A DNA stretch of 32,121 nt, from assembly GCA_029882685.1 (NCBI GenBank), contig JAOUKH010000015.1, positions 1-32,121 of the forward strand, given 5' to 3'. Origin of the DNA: Cyclobacteriaceae bacterium. GTDB lineage: Bacteria; Bacteroidota; Bacteroidia; Cytophagales; Cyclobacteriaceae. Positions 26,337 to 32,121 of the stretch are shown here, in pieces. Under the pieces are notes generated by a model that was given only the letters and a program-made list of their open reading frames with translations, did not search any database and was not told the DNA's origin. The position numbers and the translations under genes are program-made. How positions within the stretch are numbered: the first letter of the stretch is position 1; the number at the start of each line of letters is the position of its first letter.

Positions 26337-26752
26337 AATTTTAATGATATTCCAATACCATTAGCAGTTGCTTGAACAGATATGTTCTTAGCCTTTTCCA
26401 TATAAACCCCTGATTTTTTTCTTCCAATAATGTGAAAAACAGTCCCAGCTGCTGAGAATATAATACTTGCTGGAACTAGTATAAGACCATAAAAAAAGCG
26501 AGGGTCATCAGTAGTTCTATATCCGTATGCATCTGTGTACCATTCAGAAGAAGCCATAAGACCAATTCCAGAAAAAAAAGATATCCCTCCTACAATCATC
26601 AAAGTAGTACCAGTTCCTTTCAGATTGTCATATTTCATTGCTTTAACTCTGTATTCAATAGCTTGTTGTTCAGGTGATATTTGTTGCCCAAATGATGTGT
26701 TAACCAGAAGGAATGGAAGGAGTATGACAAAAAAAGTTATTAGTTTTTTCAT
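26333..26752 (-). CDS. Small membrane protein with signal peptide
   Basis: 139 residues from the ATG at 26752 (MKKLITFFVILLPFLLVNTSFGQ, a good signal peptide with cleavage near Gly-Gln); another in-frame ATG at 26764 would add four residues. The mature part has a short helix (SPEQQAIEYRVKAMKYDNL) and two hydrophobic segments with small-residue motifs (TTLMIVGGISFFSGIGLMASS and FYGLILVPASIIFSAAGTVF), then a basic tail. Family not recognised. Downstream of the methyltransferase gene on the same strand (37 bp gap), possibly the last gene of the apaG operon. Confidence 0.7.
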   Translation of the reverse strand: MKKLITFFVILLPFLLVNTSFGQQISPEQQAIEYRVKAMKYDNLKGTGTTLMIVGGISFFSGIGLMASSEWYTDAYGYRTTDDPRFFYGLILVPASIIFSAAGTVFHIIGRKKSGVYMEKAKNISVQATANGIGISLKF

Positions 26753-26789
26753 TTTATGTACCATAATATGTTACTCAAATATATCACAT

Positions 26790-27572
26790 TCAAAACATTA
26801 AATAAAAATGTTGCTTGGTAAGATCATGTTTGAAAAATAGAATGCCGCATCTATTTAAGTCTATCGATAGGCTAACTTCGGGATGATCACATATTTCTTT
26901 CCAAGCTTTACTCATTTCTTCTGACCAATGAATGTCATCAATAATAACGATTGTATTGTCATGTCTATTTTTTAATATTAAATCGAAATAGCGTAGAGTA
27001 GGGGTGTAATGATGGTTGGCATCTATATATACCATGTCAGGTTTTAATTGTCCATTTAAAAATGAAGGGAAGGTCTGGTTAATATTGCCTTCAATAATTT
27101 TAATATTAGTAGCTTCTGCTTTTTCAAAATTAGTTTTAGCAATATTTATTGTGTTTTGACATCCTTCAAAAGTATAAATTTTTGTAGCCTCATACTTAGC
27201 CAAGTAAAGAGTGTTAATACCTAAGGAAGTACCTAATTCTATAATATGTCGGATGTTAAAATATTTGATTAAACGATAATATAATGCAGAAAATTTTAGA
27301 GAGGTTAAACTATGTTGTGCTATACTTCTTACACTTCTAGAGGTACTGGAATTAACAGAAGAACCAGCTCCTAATTCGGTGATATGTACCTTGCTTTTAT
27401 CTTTTAATAGTTTTTTATAAATAGACTTTATTTCAGAAAAATCACCATTCAAATGATCTGATTTAACAACTTTTGTATATAATTCGTATAAAAAGGGAGT
27501 GTGTAGCGAATGTTCGTTTACAGCATTAAAATAATAGGTGAATAATCCAGAAGCTTGAGATAAAAATGACAA
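26790..27572 (-). CDS. Class I SAM-dependent (O-methyltransferase-like) methyltransferase
   Basis: 260 residues. SAM-binding motif IIELGTSLGINTLYLA (110-125), acidic post-motif TFEGCQN, motif DMVYIDANHHYTPTLRYFDLIL (179-200) and IVIIDDIHW (208-216) are typical of catechol-type O-methyltransferases, which use the Asp pair for a metal; substrate unknown. The start is TTG at 27572: the frame upstream is open only to a TAA at 27585-27587 without ATG, and the next Met is far inside (about residue 180), so TTG is needed to include the N-terminal segment YYFNAVNEHSLHTPFLYELY. It follows apaG by 2 bp, so the genes are co-transcribed and probably translationally coupled. Confidence 0.85.
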   Translation of the reverse strand: MSFLSQASGLFTYYFNAVNEHSLHTPFLYELYTKVVKSDHLNGDFSEIKSIYKKLLKDKSKVHITELGAGSSVNSSTSRSVRSIAQHSLTSLKFSALYYRLIKYFNIRHIIELGTSLGINTLYLAKYEATKIYTFEGCQNTINIAKTNFEKAEATNIKIIEGNINQTFPSFLNGQLKPDMVYIDANHHYTPTLRYFDLILKNRHDNTIVIIDDIHWSEEMSKAWKEICDHPEVSLSIDLNRCGILFFKHDLTKQHFYLMF

Positions 27573-27574
27573 GC

Positions 27575-27961
27575 TTAGTTGAGTTTAAAAGGCACTATCA
27601 TAACAAATTCAGGAATTTTAACAGTTAATTTCTTACCATCTAAAATACGCTCAAATGTGTAAGTACCATACATTCTCCCCATTCCTGATTTAAGATTACA
27701 ACCTGAAATATATATGTGGTTTTCCCCTGGCTCTAATACAGGATTTTTCCCCACTACTCCTTCTCCATCAACCTCTCTTTTAGAAGTATTAGCATCATGT
27801 ATATTCCAATGTCGGCTTAATAACTTTACTGTATAGTCATTTTTATTTATAATCTCTATTTTGTAAGTAAATACATAGTGGTACTGACTAGGGCTAGAAT
27901 ATTCAGGTTGATATTCTGTCTCAACACTAACTTGAATGCCTTGTGTGATTTGTGTAATCAT
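27575..27961 (-). CDS. apaG: ApaG domain protein
   Basis: 128-residue immunoglobulin-like beta-sandwich protein of the ApaG family, linked in enterobacteria to Co2+/Mg2+ resistance and Ap4A metabolism, biochemical role unclear. Family signatures are YVFTYKIEIINKNDYTVKLLSRHW, VVGKNPVLEPGENHIYISG and GMGRMYGTYTFE. First gene of the minus-strand cluster; divergent from ung with an 80-bp gap. A TACATTTG -7 box ends 5 bp before the ATG, which would give an almost leaderless transcript. Confidence 0.94.
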   Translation of the reverse strand: MITQITQGIQVSVETEYQPEYSSPSQYHYVFTYKIEIINKNDYTVKLLSRHWNIHDANTSKREVDGEGVVGKNPVLEPGENHIYISGCNLKSGMGRMYGTYTFERILDGKKLTVKIPEFVMIVPFKLN

Positions 27962-27966
27962 TACTT

Positions 27967-27974
27967 CAAATGTA
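27967..27974 (-). promoter_or_regulatory. Likely apaG promoter, -7 box TACATTTG
   Basis: Minus-strand TACATTTG matches TAnnTTTG and ends five bases before the apaG ATG, predicting transcription to start at or within a few bases of the start codon (leaderless or nearly so). The -33 region is weak (TTA, no TTTG). Confidence 0.42.
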
Positions 27975-28041
27975 AATAATTTTTGGTATTATTAACGTCA
28001 CAGAATTACAGAAGTTATTACACAGGACATATTTTTTTAGT

Positions 28042-28704
28042 ATGGACGTAAAAATTGCCTCAACATGGAAAAATAAATTGAAAAATGAATTTGAAAAGGA
28101 CTACTTTAAACATCTTGTTAGTTTTGTTAAATTAGAATATAAGCATCACACAATATATCCTCCTAGAAAACTTATTTTTAATGCTTTTGATCATTGCTCT
28201 TTTGATGAATTGAAAGTTGTAATTATTGGGCAAGACCCTTACCATGGGTCAAATCAAGCAAATGGATTATGCTTTTCAGTAGCAGATGGATTAAGACAAC
28301 CACCATCGTTGCAAAATATATTTAAGGAAATTAAAACGGATTTAGAAAAACCAATTCCAGTTTCTGGAAACTTGGAACGTTGGGCAAGTCAAGGGGTATT
28401 GTTGCTAAATGCTACATTAACGGTTCGTGCTAACGCAGCAGGTTCACATCAAAACAAAGGGTGGGAGACATTTACAGATGCAGTAATTCGATTGATTTCA
28501 GAAGGTAAGGAAAATATTGTTTTTCTACTTTGGGGAGCTTATGCACAAAAAAAAGGAGAGATTATTGATCATAATAAGCACCATGTATTGCAATCAGCTC
28601 ATCCTTCTCCATTTGCTGCTTACCGAGGATTTTTTGGGAATAAACATTTTAGCAAAACGAATGAGTACTTGAGGAAAATAGAAAAAAACGAGATTGAATG
28701 GTAA
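28042..28704 (+). CDS. ung: Uracil-DNA glycosylase (family 1)
   Basis: Excises uracil from DNA, the first step of base-excision repair. 220 residues, normal size. Catalytic motif GQDPYHG with D65, uracil-pocket region LLLNATLTVR and C-terminal HPSPFAAYRGFFGNKHFSKTN with H187 are all intact. ATG at 28042; divergent from apaG. No operon partner. Confidence 0.96.
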   Translation: MDVKIASTWKNKLKNEFEKDYFKHLVSFVKLEYKHHTIYPPRKLIFNAFDHCSFDELKVVIIGQDPYHGSNQANGLCFSVADGLRQPPSLQNIFKEIKTDLEKPIPVSGNLERWASQGVLLLNATLTVRANAAGSHQNKGWETFTDAVIRLISEGKENIVFLLWGAYAQKKGEIIDHNKHHVLQSAHPSPFAAYRGFFGNKHFSKTNEYLRKIEKNEIEW

Positions 28705-28748
28705 AATAAATTTTGTTAGGGGTTTAAATACAAATTCAACATTGCTAC

Positions 28749-29678
28749 TTAATATCCTTTGTTGAGTGATACGATGTTTAATAATTCTTTATTTTTTGTA
28801 AAACGCTCGTAATTATTTACGATTTGACTAATAGCGTTTTCTACATTTGTTGTGCTGGCTATATGCGGTGTAATTTGAATTTTAGGATGTTGCCAAAACG
28901 GGTGATTATTTGGTAATGGTTCTTCTCTGAAAACATCTAATAAAGCACCTGAAAGGTGCGAATTATCTAGTAATTCTAGTAAATCTTTTTCTATCAAATG
29001 TTCACCCCTTCCAACATTGATGAAAAAACTTCCTTTTGGTAATTTTTTAAGCATATTTTTATTGATGATGTTTTCCGTTTCATTGGTTAATGGCAATAAA
29101 TTGATTAGGAAGTTTGATTGTGATAAAAATATATCTAATTCCTCTTTACCAGTATAACTTTTTACATTTGTAATTTCTTTTTTTGAATTACTCCAACCAT
29201 TTACTTTAAATCCCATTTTGGCGAAATTCTCGGCTACAAATCCACCAATTTTTCCCAATCCTAAAATAGAAATAGTAGTACCGTGAATGGATAAATATTC
29301 ATGCTGTCTCCAAGTTTTAGATTTTTGCTGTTCAGCATATAAAGGAATATTTTTAATTTGTGAAATGACAATTGATATTAGAAATTCCCACATATCACTT
29401 GATAATTGCTTATCTATTATTCTTGTAACTGTTATATGGTCATCAATAGTTTGAGAATTGGTAATATGATCAATGGCAGCTCCTACAGATTGCGCAACTT
29501 TAAGGTTTGTAAATTGTGCAAACACATTGTTTTTGGGTTTCCAACAAATGGCAAAATCGATATCGGATTTATCTTTCACATCAGGGTAAATTTCAACAGT
29601 AGTATTAGGTAACTTCTCTTTTAAAATTTTTTTCCACGGTTGTGGGTTTTTGTTTTCAAAAATTATCAAAATACTCAT
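28749..29678 (-). CDS. D-2-hydroxyacid dehydrogenase, GhrA-like
   Basis: NAD(P)-dependent reductase of 309 residues, likely glyoxylate/hydroxypyruvate reductase type. Rossmann motif ILGLGKIGGFVAENFAKMGF (138-157, GxGxxG) and the family triad fit R224 (INVGRGEHL), E253 (VFREEPLP) and H272 (TPHIAS). The N-terminal part (CWKPKNNVFAQFTNLKVAQSVGAAIDHI) matches GhrA-like enzymes rather than PGDH or FDH. The residue after G-R-G that favours NADPH is not decided. Monocistronic, convergent with ung. Confidence 0.88.
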   Translation of the reverse strand: MSILIIFENKNPQPWKKILKEKLPNTTVEIYPDVKDKSDIDFAICWKPKNNVFAQFTNLKVAQSVGAAIDHITNSQTIDDHITVTRIIDKQLSSDMWEFLISIVISQIKNIPLYAEQQKSKTWRQHEYLSIHGTTISILGLGKIGGFVAENFAKMGFKVNGWSNSKKEITNVKSYTGKEELDIFLSQSNFLINLLPLTNETENIINKNMLKKLPKGSFFINVGRGEHLIEKDLLELLDNSHLSGALLDVFREEPLPNNHPFWQHPKIQITPHIASTTNVENAISQIVNNYERFTKNKELLNIVSLNKGY

Positions 29679-29958
29679 TATTCATTTTTTTGGTAAAGGT
29701 ATATTCAAATATTATAGTTTAAAAAAAATTAATGATATCCGAAAAAATATAGATGCAGAATATATACAAAGTAAAAAGGTATATGATGTGCTGTTAAGTT
29801 ATATATAAAAACATAGAAACAATAAATGAGAAAAAATATTATAGAGCCTCTTATTTTTAAGCTTTCTTATTTTTATTAATATTAGCATTTGTAAATTGTT
29901 TGGATATTATTGATTGTAGAAACCTTGCTTTTCACATAATATAAATATTGTTTAATTA

Positions 29959-32121
29959 ATGATAAGAACCAAAATATTTATAATTCTATTTTTATTTTCT
30001 ATAACTGTAAATGCACAAACTCCAGTGTATTGGTATGATGTAGATACTGAATATCTAGAATATTTAGTAAGTAATGCGGTAAATGAAATACGAAGAGATG
30101 AAGATAATCCTTTTCTTAAAAATGAACTTCATTTAAAGAAGGCTGCACAACACCATGCTAATTACTTAATAATGCAGAAAAAACTTAGGCATGAGCAGAA
30201 TAAATCAAAGTGGAAAACACCCCAGCAACGAGTAGAAAAATTAGGAGGTAAAGGTTTTAAAGTTGTTGAGAATATTATAGATGGTAGACTTGAGCCTACT
30301 TATGAAAGAACAGCTGAGAATATAAACAAACAGTGGGTTTTACACTCAAATAAATATAGAAATATCACAAACCCGTCATATACTTTAACAGGAGTAGGGG
30401 TTGCAGTTAATAAAAATGGTAGAGTTGTAGTTGTTCAGTTATTTTCTACGCCTACTCAAAAAGAGAGTTTGGTAGAATTGAGACCTTCTCTAAAGTTGCC
30501 AAATGTAAATTATTTACCATATAAAATCAAACCTTATTCTCCTAATAAAGAGGTTGATGACATAATGAGCGAAATAAAATTACTGAGTAAAGATGGTAGA
30601 ATTAGTTCAACCACTCCAAAATTGATCAAAGAACTTTTTAGGCATCGTAATGATGGAATTGTTCAGGAAGTAGTAGTAAAAAAATCTGTTGATTGCAATA
30701 GTGATACTTATTATACTAGTTACAACGAAAGGAATGATAATTCAAGTATTAATGGACGGTTATACACACCCTATTATAGGAAAGATTTGATTAGAAATGA
30801 GAACTTTAAATATAGGAAGGAAGTATTTGAAAAGAATAAAATTAGTTCGATAAGAAAAGCAAAATTGAATATCAGTAAAAAGAAAGTAATTTTTTCAAAT
30901 ACTAAAAGGGAACTTAGATTAATACGTATTCAAAAGATATTTCAATTCATGAATTCACTTACTGAAAAACAAGAAGTAACAAAGAAGTTTGCTGAACTAA
31001 AAAAACAAAAAAAGAAAGAGAAGGAAATTATAAAAGTTGATAAATGGAAACGAAAGACACTAATAAAACAGAAATGGAAGCCGTTTTATTGGTCAATGAG
31101 TTTGCCCAAACAAAACTTATATGCAAACGACTCTATTGTAGAAATAAACATGCTAATACTTAAAAAAAACAAAATTTCTTATAGGTTACATTATAGTCAC
31201 TTAGATGCTAATAGTACTTTTCAGGATACTGTATATCAAAGTTCATTTGAGTTTGTAAAACCAATAATTGAAATAAAGCCAATTTATAAAGAGCTAAATA
31301 CAGATGTTGAGTTTGAACGTAATGAAACTAATATAGTATCGGAAGAATTTGAACGTTTTAAATTTAATTTGGATAATTATTTGATAGATTCAATATCATT
31401 AAATGCATTTGCATCTGTTGAAGGGACTAAAGAAATTAATGAAAGACTATTTAAGGGTAGAACTGATAGCCTTTATACCTCTTTATCTAATTATCATGCG
31501 AAAAATATTGTAATTAAACACGAAATGAGTGAAAACTGGCCAAAACTTTACCAACAGCTAAATAATAATAGTATGTATAAAGGATGGTTAAACCTCTCTC
31601 AAGATTCAATCAGGAAACTCATTAATTTGAAGGTAGGTGAAGAAATTTGGGAAAGTTATCTTAATGAGCAGAGGAGTGCATTAATTAAAGTTGTTTATCA
31701 CGAAAATATTTTAGATACCATAGCCTATCTAAAGCGTCATTATGATTTTAAAAATACTCAAAATATCAAAAAGGTTTTGAATTATTTAATATATCAATCA
31801 TTAAATAATAGACTTAACCATAATTATGCCATCAACCTAAAGTTCCACAGGGATAGTGTAAATTACTCATCACATATTTTAGCTAAATATAGATTTGAGT
31901 ATGAATCGAAAAAAGAAGATTCGAATTTTAATTATAAATCATATAGCAGGAGGTTTTATAATAACATTAACCCAGACTCTGCAAGCACAAAGTTACTTGT
32001 CGAATATCTGAACTTCATTGTGTTAAATTGGGAAGCATGTCAACCAGATGTGCTAAGGAATTATGAAATATTTGAAGAGCTAAAAAATAGGAGCATAGAT
32101 AATAGTGCCATGGCTACTTTT
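29959..32121 (+). CDS. Exported CAP-domain protein with OmpA-like C-terminal domain (3' end outside window)
   Basis: Open from ATG 29959 to the window edge, 721 residues with no stop. Residues 1-20 are a signal peptide (MIRTKIFIILFLFSITVNAQ). Residues about 30-165 form a CAP (SCP/PR1, YkwD-like) domain: LVSNAVNEIRRDE, KKAAQHHANYL (H66), LRHEQ (H78), AENINKQWVLHS and NPSYTLTGVGVAVNKNGRVVVVQLFS; the usual SxxHR is replaced by SNKYR, losing one cavity histidine. Residues about 280-375 are strongly basic and may be an extended coil. Residues about 447-580 look like a Bacteroidota-type OmpA-like domain: EFERNETNI, SISLNAFASVEG, NERLFKGRTDSLY, then W527 and the following WLNLSQDSIRK...IWESYL pattern. 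Beyond 585 is unassigned and continues outside the window. Likely a periplasmic or surface protein binding peptidoglycan. Confidence 0.8.
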   Translation, partial: MIRTKIFIILFLFSITVNAQTPVYWYDVDTEYLEYLVSNAVNEIRRDEDNPFLKNELHLKKAAQHHANYLIMQKKLRHEQNKSKWKTPQQRVEKLGGKGFKVVENIIDGRLEPTYERTAENINKQWVLHSNKYRNITNPSYTLTGVGVAVNKNGRVVVVQLFSTPTQKESLVELRPSLKLPNVNYLPYKIKPYSPNKEVDDIMSEIKLLSKDGRISSTTPKLIKELFRHRNDGIVQEVVVKKSVDCNSDTYYTSYNERNDNSSINGRLYTPYYRKDLIRNENFKYRKEVFEKNKISSIRKAKLNISKKKVIFSNTKRELRLIRIQKIFQFMNSLTEKQEVTKKFAELKKQKKKEKEIIKVDKWKRKTLIKQKWKPFYWSMSLPKQNLYANDSIVEINMLILKKNKISYRLHYSHLDANSTFQDTVYQSSFEFVKPIIEIKPIYKELNTDVEFERNETNIVSEEFERFKFNLDNYLIDSISLNAFASVEGTKEINERLFKGRTDSLYTSLSNYHAKNIVIKHEMSENWPKLYQQLNNNSMYKGWLNLSQDSIRKLINLKVGEEIWESYLNEQRSALIKVVYHENILDTIAYLKRHYDFKNTQNIKKVLNYLIYQSLNNRLNHNYAINLKFHRDSVNYSSHILAKYRFEYESKKEDSNFNYKSYSRRFYNNINPDSASTKLLVEYLNFIVLNWEACQPDVLRNYEIFEELKNRSIDNSAMATF

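Noticed and set aside
26535-26801. Plus-strand 88-residue reading frame
   Set aside because: It lies almost wholly antisense to the small membrane protein gene, which has a good signal peptide; no independent support.

Overview
The window looks like chromosomal DNA of a free-living member of the Bacteroidota, most likely Cytophagales-like. The evidence is very AT-rich DNA, near absence of Shine-Dalgarno (SD) sequences, several TAnnTTTG -7 promoter boxes, lipid A synthesis (LpxB), a Bacteroidota-style AddA/AddB pair, and several protein types familiar from that group. The code is standard. I see no tRNA, rRNA, insertion sequence, prophage or CRISPR array, so this is mostly an ordinary core/shell region.

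Layout. 1-2062: the 3' part of lpxB converges on mnmA. 2347-5450: a B12-dependent (class II) ribonucleotide reductase converges on an Rrf2 regulator with three Fe-S-type cysteines. 5451-7092: a 374-bp regulatory gap, a membrane protein with a zinc ribbon, and a convergent exported protein. 7262-9837: an Lrp/AsnC regulator overlapping a PyrR-like phosphoribosyltransferase, then a PAS-PAS histidine kinase. 9885-10703: panB. 10850-16951: a two-gene AddA-like/AddB-like helicase-nuclease for double-strand-break repair. 16969-18144: the rpsF-rpsR-rplI ribosomal operon on the minus strand, with promoter, strong SD before rpsR and intrinsic terminator. 18275-21749: a large lipoprotein, a fatty-acid desaturase and a sterol-desaturase-family hydroxylase in one tight operon. 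21727-23392: a radical SAM enzyme followed by a GNAT protein (minus). 23663-24709: an SMP-30/gluconolactonase-like lipoprotein behind a perfect palindrome. 24741-25670: a membrane-anchored coiled-coil protein (minus). 25743-26336: a TPMT-like methyltransferase. 26333-27961: apaG, an O-methyltransferase-like gene and a small membrane protein (minus). 28042-28704: ung. 28749-29678: a GhrA-like dehydrogenase (minus). 29959-32121 (runs off the end): an exported protein joining a CAP domain to an OmpA-like domain.

Best leads: (1) a TAAGGAGG SD hidden in the last codons of rpsF just before rpsR, in a lineage whose ribosomes normally ignore SDs; (2) an Fe-S type Rrf2 regulator with inverted repeats at both ends of the gap separating it from an unknown zinc-ribbon membrane protein; (3) a 21-bp perfect palindrome before the SMP-30 gene; (4) the CAP-OmpA fusion; (5) the lipoprotein-desaturase-hydroxylase operon. 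I found no clear multi-gene defence or mobile system. Five convergent gene pairs abut or overlap at their stop codons, leaving no room for ordinary terminators.
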